Numbered from the stretch's first letter, positions 42,626-52,620 are shown. The stretch: DNA of 64,000 nucleotides from Enterovibrio norvegicus_B (GCF_002876705.1 NZ_MDAG01000035.1:62001-126000), one strand, 5' to 3'. Translations and numbers: made by a program. The notes: a model not told the origin generated them from the letters alone.

Positions 42626-44389
42626 GTGGCGGACGATAACAACAACACTCAAATTGCAGTATCAGACGGTGCGGGAGCGCTGCCTGTTGCTGGGGATTCG
42701 AGTTCGTTGCATGACCCTGACATGATGGAGCGTGATGTCACGCCATCATCAGGTGTGCTCGGCGGGGCTGATGTTGCCCGCCAACTTATTCTTGTCGCTG
42801 CTGTCGCTATCTGTGTTGCTTTGATCGCATTGCTGTTTGTGTGGGTTCAAGAACCAGAAATGCGTCCACTCGGTACGTATGAAACCGAAGAGCTAATCCC
42901 TATTCTCGACCACCTTGATGCGCAAAAAACCGAATACCAACTTGAAGGCAACACCGTTCGCGTGCCTGTTAAAGAATATTCGACGATCAGACTGAACCTC
43001 AGCCGTGCTGGGTTGAATGCACCGCGAGAAGCGGGCGATGACATTCTGCTGAATGACATGGGTTTTGGTGTGTCGCAGCAGCTAGAGCGTGAGCGTTTAA
43101 AGCTGAGTCGAGAGCGTCAACTTGCCGCAGCCATCGAAAAAATCCGCAGTGTAAGCAAAGCGCGCGTGTTGTTGGCCATGCCAAAACAAAGCGTGTTTGT
43201 TCGCCACAATCAAGAAGCAACAGCCACCGTCTTCCTCACCGTGCGCGGCACGACCATGCTCGGCCAAGAGGAAGTGGACTCGATTGTTGATATGGTGGCT
43301 TCTGCTGTCCCAAGCTTGAAACCTTCACGCGTGACCGTGACCGACCAACATGGGCGGTTACTCAGTTCTGGCAGCGAAGATGCCATGGCGTCTCAGCGCC
43401 GCAAAGAATACGAGCTAGAGCGTAAGCAAGAAGCCGCGCTGCAAGACAAGATTAATTCCATTCTTATTCCGGTTCTTGGCTTGGGTAACTTTACCTCACA
43501 AGTCGATGTCACCATGGATTTCAGTGCGGTGGAGGAAACGCGTAAACGTTTCGACCCATCAACGCCATCAACACGCAGCGAATACACGCGAGAGAATTAC
43601 AACAACAGTGATCTTGTTGCGGGGATCCCAGGTGCGTTAAGCAACCAGCCTCCTGCAAATGCCGCGATTCCTGAAGATGTACAAGATTTGAAAAACGGTG
43701 GGTCGGGCGACAAGGGCACACTCAACCGTGAAGCAACGCGTAACTATGAGTTGGATACCACCATTAGCCACCGCCGAGCGCAAACGGGGGTCGTGTCACG
43801 TCAAACCGTGTCCGTTGCTATCGATTACCTCGAAAACGTGAATGTGGAATCCGGCGAAACGGTACGTGTTCCGGTTGGTGATGCTGAGCTTGAGAAAATT
43901 CGTCGCCTTTTAATTGGTGGTGTTGGCTATTCCGACGTGCGTGGTGACGTGCTCGAAGTTATTTCTGTGCCGTTTGTTGTGCCAGAAGTCGAAGCCTTGG
44001 GTGATGTGCCTATTTACGAACACCCTAACTTTAACGATTGGGTTCGTTGGTTAGCTGCTTCACTTGTGTTTATCGTGGTGATTTTTGCATTGATTCGCCC
44101 TGCGTTGTCGAAACTGCTTAATCCTCACAAAGACGAAGACAGCATGTTGGGCCCGAATGGCGAAATGCTTGGCCCTGATGGATTGCCGCTCAGCCCTGAT
44201 GATGACATTGGTTTGATCGGTTCCGATTTAGATGGTTCTGGCAACTTCTCGATGGGGTCTTCGAACCTCAACCTGCCAGACTTACATAAAGATGAAGACT
44301 TGCTGAAAGCAGTCCGCGCCTTGGTTGCAAATGAACCAGATCTTGCAGCACAAGTCGTGAAAAGTTGGGTGAATGACGGCGATGGCTAA
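42626..44389 (+). CDS. fliF: MS-ring protein FliF
   Basis: FliF forms the inner-membrane MS-ring, the base on which the flagellum is built. The 587 residues start at GTG (42626) with TAGGAAA upstream. TM1 spans about 52-74 (LILVAAVAICVALIALLFVW), followed by the periplasmic YscJ-like ring-building motifs (residues 80-440) and TM2 at about 472-490 (WLAASLVFIVVIFALI). The C-terminal tail for FliG binding is at the end. fliG overlaps the end of the gene. Confidence 0.96.
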   Translation: MADDNNNTQIAVSDGAGALPVAGDSSSLHDPDMMERDVTPSSGVLGGADVARQLILVAAVAICVALIALLFVWVQEPEMRPLGTYETEELIPILDHLDAQKTEYQLEGNTVRVPVKEYSTIRLNLSRAGLNAPREAGDDILLNDMGFGVSQQLERERLKLSRERQLAAAIEKIRSVSKARVLLAMPKQSVFVRHNQEATATVFLTVRGTTMLGQEEVDSIVDMVASAVPSLKPSRVTVTDQHGRLLSSGSEDAMASQRRKEYELERKQEAALQDKINSILIPVLGLGNFTSQVDVTMDFSAVEETRKRFDPSTPSTRSEYTRENYNNSDLVAGIPGALSNQPPANAAIPEDVQDLKNGGSGDKGTLNREATRNYELDTTISHRRAQTGVVSRQTVSVAIDYLENVNVESGETVRVPVGDAELEKIRRLLIGGVGYSDVRGDVLEVISVPFVVPEVEALGDVPIYEHPNFNDWVRWLAASLVFIVVIFALIRPALSKLLNPHKDEDSMLGPNGEMLGPDGLPLSPDDDIGLIGSDLDGSGNFSMGSSNLNLPDLHKDEDLLKAVRALVANEPDLAAQVVKSWVNDGDG

Positions 44390-45422
44390 AGAAGATAGAG
44401 AAGACGGTAAGTCCGACTTTGATGTATCAACCCTGTCGGGTTTTGATAAAGCGGCGATTTTGCTGCTGAGTTTGACCGAACAAGATGCGGCGGCAATCAT
44501 CCGTCACCTTGAGCCAAAGCAGGTTCAAAAAGTCGGCGGTGCAATGACCATGATGACTGATTTGAACCAGGACAAAGTGAATGCCGTCCACCGTACATTC
44601 TTAGAAGAAATTCAACAGTTCACGGCCATTGGTATGGGCAGTGAAGATTTCGTCCGTAATGCGCTTGTTGCTGCATTGGGTGAAGACAAAGCAACGAACC
44701 TTGTTGACCAAATTTTGTTGGGCAGTGGTTCGAAGGGCCTCGATTCCCTCAAATGGATGGACCCACGCCAAGTGGCATCCATCATCATCAACGAGCACCC
44801 TCAGATTCAAACCATTGTTTTGTCTTATTTAGAGCCAGAGCAATCAGCAGAGATTTTGACGCAGTTTGCAGAGCGTGATGCGCTCGACTTGGTGATGCGT
44901 ATTGCTAACCTTGAAGAAGTTCAACCTGCAGCACTTCATGAACTCAACGAAATCATGGAGAAACAATTTGCGGGCCAAGCGGGTGCACAAGCCGCGAAGA
45001 TTGGTGGCCTGAAAGCTGCTGCCGATATCATGAACTACATGGACAACGCACTCGAGTCTGCATTGATGGAACAAATCGAGCAGAACGACGAAGAGATGGC
45101 ATCGCAAATTCAGGATCTTATGTTCGTCTTCGACAACCTTGCCGAAGTGGACGATCGTGGTATTCAGGCCATCCTCAAAGACGTTCCGCAAGAGGCCCTC
45201 CAAAAAGCCCTCAAAGGGGCAGAAGAAGGTCTTCGCGAGAAGATTTTCCGCAACATGTCGAAGCGCGCAGCGGAAATGCTGCAAGACGATTTGGAAGCCA
45301 TGGGCCCCATTCGCGTTGCCGATGTGGAAGCCGCACAGAAAGAAATCCTGTCTGTTGCACGTCGTTTGTCCGATGCTGGCGAAATCATGCTCAGCAGCGG
45401 CGGTGCGGACGAGTTCTTGTAA
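44373..45422 (+). CDS. fliG: Motor switch protein FliG
   Basis: FliG is the rotor protein that contacts the stators and sits on FliF. The 349 residues include the N-terminal FliF-binding domain (SGFDKAAILLLSLTEQDAAA), the middle EHPQ segment (IINEHPQIQTIVLSYLEPEQ), and the C-terminal torque helix (FRNMSKRAAEMLQDDLEAMG) with charged residues. Start codons at 44373 and 44382 are both possible; the first overlaps fliF by 17 bp. Confidence 0.96.
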   Translation: MTAMAKEDREDGKSDFDVSTLSGFDKAAILLLSLTEQDAAAIIRHLEPKQVQKVGGAMTMMTDLNQDKVNAVHRTFLEEIQQFTAIGMGSEDFVRNALVAALGEDKATNLVDQILLGSGSKGLDSLKWMDPRQVASIIINEHPQIQTIVLSYLEPEQSAEILTQFAERDALDLVMRIANLEEVQPAALHELNEIMEKQFAGQAGAQAAKIGGLKAAADIMNYMDNALESALMEQIEQNDEEMASQIQDLMFVFDNLAEVDDRGIQAILKDVPQEALQKALKGAEEGLREKIFRNMSKRAAEMLQDDLEAMGPIRVADVEAAQKEILSVARRLSDAGEIMLSSGGADEFL

Positions 45423-45486
45423 TCATGAAAATGTCCGCTTTGCCCTCAGAAAACATGATGTCTTCGCAATCGCGTAAGGTTGTAGC

Positions 45487-46593
45487 ATGAGCTTCGATCG
45501 TCGTCGTGGTTACATCCGTTCAACGGAACAGGAAGAAGGTGTTTTAGAACGCTGGTCTATCCCGAATTACGATCCTAACGCGGCTTTGCCGAAAGAAACG
45601 GCGCTTAATTACGACCCAGGTTGGGAACCGTCTGATATCGAGGAAGAGCCCGAAGAGCCTGAAATCGATTTCAAAATGCTCACGCCCGATGCGCTCGAGC
45701 AAATCCGCCATTCAGCCTACGAAGAAGGTATGGAAGAAGGGCGCGAAGCGGGGTTCACTGAAGGTCGTGACGCAGGGTTTGAAGAAGGCAAAACGGCAGG
45801 GTTTGATGCTGGCAAAGAGGAAGGCTTTCAAGAAGGTTTAACCGAAGGTCAGCAACTGATTGAAAACCGCTGTCAGCATCTTGACGCTATTATCGAAAAA
45901 CTCGCCTTTCCTTTGACGCAGGTAGATCATCACGTTCATCAACAAGTCATGGACATGGTAATTCAACTGACGAAAGCTGTTATTCAAACCGAGGTGTTGA
46001 CCAACCCTCAAGTGATTCTCAATACCTTGCGTGAAGCGGTTGCAGCCTTACCTATGGCGGGACGACAAATCGCCATCTATCTGCATCCAGAAGACATGGA
46101 TGTGGTGACTGAAGCGCATTCAGCAGAATCACTGCAAGACCGCCAGTGGAAGTTGTTCTCTGAGCCGTCACTTAACCGTGGTGATATTCAAGTGGCATGC
46201 GGCGATTCCGTGGTCGACTACCGCATGGACGATCGCATCAAGCAACTGTTAACGCGCTTTGCCGGTCAAAACCTCACGAATGAGCCTGAATTGCCAGAAG
46301 ATGGCGCGGGCGCAGATGTGCTTCGCAATGTGGATATCAGCGATATTCCTGCAGAAGAAAGCAAGTCTGAACCAGAGCCACAGCAAGAGATTCAAGCTGC
46401 GGATCAGCAGACAGATAGCGATGCACATCTTGAACCAGCAGAAAGTGACAGTGACAAAGAAGCCGTAAATATGGCTGAGCAAACTGATGCTGCATCAGGC
46501 GAAGAGGTCGCACCTCAAGATCTGCATTCAACCAACGAAACTGACACATCGCCTGTAGATGACGCGGGAGACGAAGATGGTCAGCCTGTCTGA
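45487..46593 (+). CDS. fliH: Flagellar export ATPase regulator FliH, with a long acidic tail
   Basis: FliH binds and restrains the FliI ATPase in the cytoplasm. Residues 65-125 carry the glycine-repeat helix (EEGREAGFTEGRDAGFEEGK and similar), and 130-262 match the FliI-binding part (VDHHVHQQVMDMVIQLTKAV; DRIKQLLTRFAG). Residues 265-368 form a tail rich in Glu, Asp, Gln and Ser with no predicted fold, which most FliH proteins lack (typically 230-270 residues). It overlaps fliI by 17 bp, so the tail's end is coded over the fliI start. Function of the tail is unknown. Confidence 0.93.
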   Translation: MSFDRRRGYIRSTEQEEGVLERWSIPNYDPNAALPKETALNYDPGWEPSDIEEEPEEPEIDFKMLTPDALEQIRHSAYEEGMEEGREAGFTEGRDAGFEEGKTAGFDAGKEEGFQEGLTEGQQLIENRCQHLDAIIEKLAFPLTQVDHHVHQQVMDMVIQLTKAVIQTEVLTNPQVILNTLREAVAALPMAGRQIAIYLHPEDMDVVTEAHSAESLQDRQWKLFSEPSLNRGDIQVACGDSVVDYRMDDRIKQLLTRFAGQNLTNEPELPEDGAGADVLRNVDISDIPAEESKSEPEPQQEIQAADQQTDSDAHLEPAESDSDKEAVNMAEQTDAASGEEVAPQDLHSTNETDTSPVDDAGDEDGQPV

Positions 46594-47896
46594 ACGCCTA
46601 AATACCCTCAAATTTGAAAACCTTGCTACACGCCCGGTTGCATCAGGCAAGCTTGTGCGCGTGGTTGGGTTAACCCTCGAAGCCATTGGTTGTCGCGCCT
46701 CGATTGGCAGTTTGTGCAGTGTGGAAACATTGCATGGCAGCATTGAAGCAGAAGTGGTTGGCTTTTCCGGTGACACGCTTTATCTCATGCCAAGCGAGCA
46801 AATCTCTGGCGTCTTGCCCGGTGCGCGCGTCACGCCAATCTCAGAAGAGCAAGGGATTCCTGTTGGCCTTGAATTACTGGGCCGTGTGATTGACGGCGTC
46901 GGCAACCCTCTTGATGGCTTGGGGGATATTTTCACCGGCCAAACAGCACCTTTTGTTCCTGCTACCATCAACCCACTCGCAAGAAAGCCCATCGATACGC
47001 CCCTTGATGTGGGCATTAAAGCCATTAATGGTTTATTGACCGTGGGTAAAGGCCAACGTATTGGCTTGTTCGCGGGTTCTGGTGTGGGTAAATCGGTCAC
47101 CTTGGGCATGATGACCCGAGGCACCACAGCGCAAGTGGTTGTGGTTGGTTTGATTGGTGAGCGTGGACGCGAAGTAAAAGAATTCATCGATGAAATTCTT
47201 GGCAAAGAAGGCCGAGAGCGTTCAGTGGTGATCGCAGCACCGGCCGATGCCTCCCCTTTGATGCGTTTAAAAGGGTGCCAGACTGCACTCACCATTGCAG
47301 AGTATTTTCGAGACCAAGGTTTAGATGTTTTATTGCTGATGGATTCACTGACGCGCTTTGCCCAAGCGCAGCGTGAAATTGCGTTGTCAGTGGGCGAACC
47401 GCCTGCGACCAAGGGTTATCCGCCGTCGGTGTTTGCTAAGTTACCTGCATTGGTTGAACGTGCGGGTAACGGCAGTGACGGACAAGGCTCTATCACCGCG
47501 TTCTTTACCGTATTGACGGAAGGTGATGACCTTCAAGACCCGATCGCGGATGCCGCACGTGCGATCTTGGATGGTCACATTGTTCTGTCTCGTGAAATGG
47601 CGGACGCTGGGCATTATCCTGCGATCGATGTGGAACGCTCAGTGAGCCGTGTGATGCCAAATATCGTTAATGATGAGCACATGTTGATGTCTCGCGCTGT
47701 GCGGCAAATTCTGTCCGTTTGTCGTAAAAATCAGGATCTTGTGTCTATTGGGGCGTATAAACCGGGCACGGATCAGGGCATCGATCAGGCATTCACGTTA
47801 AAGCCACGCCTTGATGGCTATCTTCAGCAAGGCATGAAAGACGTGGTGCCGTATGACATGTGCGTCAACATGTTGCGCTCAACGCTGCAGGGGTAA
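46577..47896 (+). CDS. fliI: Flagellar export ATPase FliI
   Basis: FliI powers the flagellar type III export, related to the beta subunit of F1-ATPase. The ATG at 46577 has GGGAG six bases upstream (an ATG at 46559 adds six residues) and gives 439 residues. Walker A is AGSGVGKS near residue 168, Walker B DVLLLMDSLTRFAQAQREIA, and the arginine-finger region DAGHYPAIDVERSVSR near residue 345. It overlaps the 3' end of fliH. Confidence 0.96.
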   Translation: MVSLSERLNTLKFENLATRPVASGKLVRVVGLTLEAIGCRASIGSLCSVETLHGSIEAEVVGFSGDTLYLMPSEQISGVLPGARVTPISEEQGIPVGLELLGRVIDGVGNPLDGLGDIFTGQTAPFVPATINPLARKPIDTPLDVGIKAINGLLTVGKGQRIGLFAGSGVGKSVTLGMMTRGTTAQVVVVGLIGERGREVKEFIDEILGKEGRERSVVIAAPADASPLMRLKGCQTALTIAEYFRDQGLDVLLLMDSLTRFAQAQREIALSVGEPPATKGYPPSVFAKLPALVERAGNGSDGQGSITAFFTVLTEGDDLQDPIADAARAILDGHIVLSREMADAGHYPAIDVERSVSRVMPNIVNDEHMLMSRAVRQILSVCRKNQDLVSIGAYKPGTDQGIDQAFTLKPRLDGYLQQGMKDVVPYDMCVNMLRSTLQG

Positions 47897-47903
47897 ATAG
47901 AGT

Positions 47904-48353
47904 ATGTCTGATAACGCCATGTCCCTGTTACTCGAACAAGCGAAAGGCCTAGAACATAAAGCCCAACTCGCGTTGGTGTCAGCGCAACAAGAGCTGCAAG
48001 GTTACTACGTTCAGCTTGAACAGATAGAGCGCTATCGCTTGGATTACTTTCGTCAAATGTCTGAACGCGGCAAGGAAGGATTGAGTGCTAGCAGCTACGG
48101 CCACCTCAACCGTTTTATCGTTCAACTTGATGAAACGTTGGCAAAACAGCGCCAAGCGGCAATCGACTTTGAAGACAATGTCGAACGTTGCCAAGAGCAC
48201 TGGCAACAATGTCGACAAAAAACGCGCTCGCTCGAATGGCTCATAGAAAAACGCCAGAAAGAAGCAAAAATGCGGGCTGAAAGGCAAGAACAAAAACAGA
48301 TGGACGAGTTTGCCACGCTGAGTTTTGCCCGACAACAACGCAATTCCTACTAG
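47904..48353 (+). CDS. fliJ: Flagellar export chaperone FliJ
   Basis: FliJ is the coiled-coil stalk of the export ATPase complex. The 149 residues are helical and charged throughout (AQLALVSAQQELQGYYVQLE; RYRLDYFRQMSERGKEGLSA), as in the family. It ends the fliE operon; a sigma-54 site for fliK begins right at its stop. Confidence 0.92.
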   Translation: MSDNAMSLLLEQAKGLEHKAQLALVSAQQELQGYYVQLEQIERYRLDYFRQMSERGKEGLSASSYGHLNRFIVQLDETLAKQRQAAIDFEDNVERCQEHWQQCRQKTRSLEWLIEKRQKEAKMRAERQEQKQMDEFATLSFARQQRNSY

Positions 48354-48354
48354 C

Positions 48355-48372
48355 TTGGCCTGATAATTGCTT
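48355..48372 (+). promoter_or_regulatory. Sigma-54 promoter of the fliK-fliL group
   Basis: TTGGCCTGATAATTGCTT has GG at 48357-48358 and GC at 48369-48370, exactly 10 bp apart, with a good TTGCT half. It starts just after the fliJ stop, 74 bp before fliK. Confidence 0.78.
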
Positions 48373-48443
48373 CAAACTTTGTAACGATTCGCCAGCAGCA
48401 GTATGACTGGTAAAACCGATAAAGTATCCGAAGCGGAATCATT

Positions 48444-50387
48444 ATGAATCAAACCAGTTTCTTACTTTCCGATGTGTCATCTAAAAAAGCGCTAATCGGC
48501 GAGACGAAAGGCGTACTGTCGCCTGAAACCTCTAGCGCAGATGGCGAAGACTTCTTTGCACAGCTTGCTCAACTTGTCTCTGGTGATGGAGAAGGTGCAG
48601 CGGAAGTCTCTGCTGAGGCCCTTGTATCCGGTGAAGCGATGGCGAGTGAAGAGGCCATTTCTGATGCGCTGCTTAAGAGTGTGGCAGCGTCAGGTGAAGG
48701 CGAAGAAGTATTGCTGGACAGTGAGTTACCTGAGCTTCAACAGCTTGACGGTGAAAACGTAGCGTCTGATGGCGTCAACGTGACAGACCTCGACTCAGAA
48801 AGCCAAGACGCGCTTTTGGCTCAAACCGTAAAACAAGGTGACGGTGATACCGTTCAACCTGAAAGACAACATCTTGCGAAGCAAGACGGTGAAGCCTTGC
48901 TGCAGCGCTTGAATGAAGCCAATGCAGTTCTTCAACCGGCTGAGCAACCTGTTCCGCTTAGCGACGAAAAAATGGCGTTGCAGAGTGATACTGCCCCTAT
49001 CGTTGCTGGCAAAGAGTTGCCGTTGACACAGAGTGATGATCTACACGCTGCCATTAATGCGAATGCAGGGACACCAGGCAATTCGGACACTGAGAAAGCC
49101 ATGCTTGCCCAGCAGCATGTTGATGCCGTTTCAGAAAAATTGGGTGTTGCTCCTGAAACCCTAAAAACACTGTCTGATGCGGAACTTGTGGGCCTGCTGA
49201 AAAAAGCACAATCAACGTCTCCAGATGAAGCCGTCACTGAAGATGCGCTCGCATTGGCTGTTGCCATTCAGCGCAGCGGTGTGAAGCCAGAAGAATTGAT
49301 GTCTGATGCACCCAAGATGACGCGACGTGTCGTGGCGCAAGATGCATCAGAAAGTGATAACGCTGCACTTATTCCCACATTGGCATCAGCAGCAGCGTTG
49401 AATGCTATGCAACCCCAAGCCTCTGTGGTGGAGGGGGAAGTAACGCCCGAGATGCTTGCTAAAGCAGGGGGTAACCCTGAATGGCAAGGCAAACCAGGGC
49501 AAGAAGCCATGATGCGAATGCAACAAGCCGCTCAAATTGTTGCTCCCACGATGGCAGAGGGTGATGCACAAGCCACGCTCAATGACATGGCGGCACGAGG
49601 TCTAGCGCCACAAACCACCATGAATCAAACGGCTTCCGCTGTCCAAGCTGCTGTAAACCCGCAAGCACAAGCATCGACACCATTGAGTGCATTTGCTGCC
49701 ATTCCGTGGACGCCTGCAAACATGCAAACAGACCCTTCGCAGCCTCAATCAGCATCGAGTGCCGCACTGCTTGAGGCGACAGCCGCAAAGACATTGAGTG
49801 AGACGGGTAAAGCAGGCAAAGAGGTGAAAGCTGAGCATCTCGCGCAGCAGTTGGCATCGAGCTTGGGGAATCAAAGCACGACAACGGCAGCCAAATTAGA
49901 CAATGCCGTGGCACAAACCCCACTGCAGATGAGTCAAAACCAAGCTGAAGCGGCAAATGCCTTATCGGAACGCGTCAATATGATGCTGTCGAAAAACCTT
50001 AAACACGTTGATATTCGTCTTGATCCGCCAGAAATGGGTCGCATGCAAATTAAGCTATCGATGAATCAAGACCAAGCGACCGTGCAGTTCACTGTGGCAA
50101 ATACACAGGCGAGAGACCTGGTAGAGCAATCTATGCCGCGCCTGCGTGAAATGTTGCAACAGCAAGGCTTGCAGCTCGCTCAGTCGTCTGTTCAACAGCA
50201 AGACGCGGGTGGACGACAGGCCTTCACAGGCAACCAAGCACAAGGTAATGAACAAGGCGGACAGAGCGGTCAACAAGGTGGTAATCGCTCTGGACGGAAT
50301 GATTTGGAACAAGACACAGATCTCAATGGCATAAATCGCGATGTTTATGTTAACGCGTCAAAAGATCGTGTTGACTATTATGCTTAA
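48444..50387 (+). CDS. fliK: Hook-length control protein FliK
   Basis: FliK is exported as a molecular ruler and then switches export from hook to filament proteins. The 647 residues have a low-complexity, acidic N-terminal two-thirds rich in Ala, Glu, Gln and Ser, and a folded C-terminal substrate-switch domain (about 510-600: NLKHVDIRLDPPEMGRMQIK, VANTQARDLVEQSMPRLREM). The last 45 residues are Gly/Gln-rich. The N-terminal part varies widely in the family and carries no further motif. Confidence 0.93.
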   Translation: MNQTSFLLSDVSSKKALIGETKGVLSPETSSADGEDFFAQLAQLVSGDGEGAAEVSAEALVSGEAMASEEAISDALLKSVAASGEGEEVLLDSELPELQQLDGENVASDGVNVTDLDSESQDALLAQTVKQGDGDTVQPERQHLAKQDGEALLQRLNEANAVLQPAEQPVPLSDEKMALQSDTAPIVAGKELPLTQSDDLHAAINANAGTPGNSDTEKAMLAQQHVDAVSEKLGVAPETLKTLSDAELVGLLKKAQSTSPDEAVTEDALALAVAIQRSGVKPEELMSDAPKMTRRVVAQDASESDNAALIPTLASAAALNAMQPQASVVEGEVTPEMLAKAGGNPEWQGKPGQEAMMRMQQAAQIVAPTMAEGDAQATLNDMAARGLAPQTTMNQTASAVQAAVNPQAQASTPLSAFAAIPWTPANMQTDPSQPQSASSAALLEATAAKTLSETGKAGKEVKAEHLAQQLASSLGNQSTTTAAKLDNAVAQTPLQMSQNQAEAANALSERVNMMLSKNLKHVDIRLDPPEMGRMQIKLSMNQDQATVQFTVANTQARDLVEQSMPRLREMLQQQGLQLAQSSVQQQDAGGRQAFTGNQAQGNEQGGQSGQQGGNRSGRNDLEQDTDLNGINRDVYVNASKDRVDYYA

Positions 50388-50458
50388 TGTAGCATTCTTG
50401 CTCCGCATGTTTAGGGGATGAAACCCCGCAATGGATTGACTTAGGGCTGAGGTGAAAT

Positions 50459-50962
50459 ATGGCAGATGAAGATATCGAAGCAGGTGAAGGCGGCGGTGGT
50501 GGTAAAAAGAAACTTATCATCATTATTGTGGCGGCTTTGCTGTTGTTTGGTGGCGGCGGCGGTGCTGCATTCTTCCTCATGTCTGGTGGTGATAGCGCTT
50601 CTCAAGAAGACATCGTTATCGAAGAGCCTGAACCGGTCAGCCTACAAGCGATTTACGTGACGTTACCGCAACCCTTTGTGTTTAACGTGACAGGTGACAT
50701 GCAACAACGACTCGTACAGGTAAAAGTGCAGTTGATGGTGCGTGGTGATAGTAATGAAGTGATGGCGAAGCAGAATTTGCCATTGGTTGAACACAGCCTT
50801 CTGACCACGTTCGGGGCCGCAACCGTTGAGCAACTGCGTACGCCACAAGGGCAACTGGAAGTCCGAAAGCAAGCCGTCGATACCGTTCAAGCGGCGATGG
50901 AAAAAGTCACCGGCAAAACTGTGGTTGAGCGGGTGTTGTTTACTGGCTTTGTAATGCAATAG
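50459..50962 (+). CDS. fliL: Flagellar basal body protein FliL
   Basis: FliL surrounds stator units and improves torque, especially in polar flagella. The 167 residues have a short acidic cytoplasmic segment, one TM at about 16-42 that is unusually glycine-rich (GGGGGAAFFLMSGG), and a periplasmic stomatin-like domain (FVFNVTGDMQQRLVQVKVQL; ending VLFTGFVMQ). It begins 72 bp after fliK and ends eight bases before fliM. Confidence 0.95.
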   Translation: MADEDIEAGEGGGGGKKKLIIIIVAALLLFGGGGGAAFFLMSGGDSASQEDIVIEEPEPVSLQAIYVTLPQPFVFNVTGDMQQRLVQVKVQLMVRGDSNEVMAKQNLPLVEHSLLTTFGAATVEQLRTPQGQLEVRKQAVDTVQAAMEKVTGKTVVERVLFTGFVMQ

Positions 50963-50969
50963 GTGCAAT

Positions 50970-52028
50970 GTGACCGATCTTCTCAGTCAAGACGAAATTG
51001 ATGCGCTTCTCCATGGTGTCGACGATACAGAAGAGGAAGAGCCCGAATCGGGTGGTGGGGATCTCGCCTCCGCATCCAATTTCGATTTTTCTTCACAAGA
51101 CCGTATCGTTCGTGGGCGAATGCCCACGCTGGAGCTAATTAACGAGCGATTCGCACGTCATATGCGTATCAGCTTGTTTAACATGCTGCGTAAAACAGCA
51201 GAAGTGTCTATCAACGGCGTACAAATGGTGAAATTTGGTGAATACCAAAACACCTTGTTTGTACCCACCAGTTTGAACATGGTTCGCTTCCGTCCGTTGA
51301 AAGGCACGGGGCTTGTCACCATGGAAGCGCGACTGGTCTTTATTTTGGTAGAGAACTTCTTCGGTGGTGATGGTCGTTTCCACGCCCGTATCGAGGGCCG
51401 TGAGTTTACGCCTACGGAACGTCGTGTTATTCAAATGCTGCTTAAGTTGATCTTTGAAGATTACAAAGATGCTTGGGCACCTGTCATGAAGGTGGAATTC
51501 GAGTATTTAGACTCTGAAGTTAACCCTGCCATGGCGAACATTGTGAGCCCGACGGAAGTGATCGTCGTGAGTTCATTCCACATCGAATTGGATGGCGGCG
51601 GTGGTGATTTCCACATCGTGATGCCGTATTCGATGGTCGAGCCTATTCGTGAATTGCTTGATGCGGGTATCCAAAGTGACAAGATGGATACTGACCTTCG
51701 TTGGTCAAAAGCCTTGCAAGACGAAGTGATGGATGTGGAAGTTGCGCTGACTGCGAAACTACTCGAAACCACGTTGTCATTGCGCGACATGATGGAATTG
51801 GAAGTGGGTGATGTCATTCCAGTGAAAATGCCAGATGCATGCACTGTGTTTGTTGAAGACTTACCGACATTCCGCGGCAAGATGGGTCAGTCGAATGACA
51901 ACCTTGCGATCAAAATTACAGAAAAACTCAAGCGTCCTGAAGTACAGAAAAGCGATGTAGCTCAAATGGATGAAGAGGATCTGGCACTGGGGCTCTTAGA
52001 CGATAACAGCGACGGTGCAAACAATTGA
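50970..52028 (+). CDS. fliM: Motor switch protein FliM
   Basis: FliM binds phosphorylated CheY and changes rotation direction. It starts at GTG 50970 and has 352 residues. The N-terminal CheY-binding motif LLSQDEIDALLHGV is intact. The middle domain (about 45-235) and the C-terminal SpoA domain (about 255-335, LSLRDMMELEVGDVIPVKMP) follow. It lies between fliL and fliN. Confidence 0.97.
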   Translation: MTDLLSQDEIDALLHGVDDTEEEEPESGGGDLASASNFDFSSQDRIVRGRMPTLELINERFARHMRISLFNMLRKTAEVSINGVQMVKFGEYQNTLFVPTSLNMVRFRPLKGTGLVTMEARLVFILVENFFGGDGRFHARIEGREFTPTERRVIQMLLKLIFEDYKDAWAPVMKVEFEYLDSEVNPAMANIVSPTEVIVVSSFHIELDGGGGDFHIVMPYSMVEPIRELLDAGIQSDKMDTDLRWSKALQDEVMDVEVALTAKLLETTLSLRDMMELEVGDVIPVKMPDACTVFVEDLPTFRGKMGQSNDNLAIKITEKLKRPEVQKSDVAQMDEEDLALGLLDDNSDGANN

Positions 52029-52052
52029 TAACGACATGTGTGGTAGATAATC

Positions 52053-52442
52053 ATGAGTGATGTAGAAGACGATTGGGCTGCAGCGCTTGCTGAACAAGCT
52101 GAAGTTGAAGGCGGTGATGACGTACAAACCGCACCCTTAGACGAGCTGGTGGATGAAGCGCCACCGATGAACGCTGATGAGCAGCGTAAACTCGATGCGA
52201 TCCTCGATATTCCTGTCACCATTTCAATGGAAGTCGGTCGCACGAACATTAACATTCGTAACCTGCTGCAATTGAACCAAGGTTCAGTGGTAGAACTCGA
52301 TCGCCTTGCGGGTGAATCTCTTGATGTGTTGGTTAATGGCACATTGATTGCGCACGGCGAAGTGGTTGTTGTGAATGACAAGTTTGGTATTCGATTGACG
52401 GACGTTATCAGCCAAACAGAGCGTATCAAGAAACTGCGCTAA
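52053..52442 (+). CDS. fliN: Motor switch protein FliN
   Basis: FliN completes the C-ring and docks FliH-FliI cargo. The 129 residues have an acidic N-terminal 45 residues and the SpoA domain (LDIPVTISMEVGRTNINIRN, LDRLAGESLDVLVNGTLIAH, FGIRLTDVISQTERIKKL). It ends with a terminator, so fliO may have its own promoter or rely on read-through. Confidence 0.96.
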   Translation: MSDVEDDWAAALAEQAEVEGGDDVQTAPLDELVDEAPPMNADEQRKLDAILDIPVTISMEVGRTNINIRNLLQLNQGSVVELDRLAGESLDVLVNGTLIAHGEVVVVNDKFGIRLTDVISQTERIKKLR

Positions 52443-52521
52443 TTCGACGTTTTCCTAACGACTAGCGCATTGCCACACACGTTTGTTTGTGCATTTTTAG
52501 CCATGCGCGAAGGTTCAAAGG

Positions 52522-52548
52522 GCGTCTCTGTTTAGAGGCGCTTTTTTT
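52522..52548 (+). terminator. Terminator after fliN
   Basis: GCGTCTCT (52522-52529) pairs with AGAGGCGC (52534-52541) with one G-U around a 4-nt loop, then a run of T. Confidence 0.85.
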
Positions 52549-52620
52549 AGGCCTGAATCTTGCTTAATCCCTCTTTACGTCACGCATTTTATTCTTATCC
52601 AACTTTCAATGGACGTCACG

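Noticed and set aside
46780..47412. 210-residue minus-strand ORF inside fliI
   Set aside because: Antisense of the conserved ATPase core; no independent signals.
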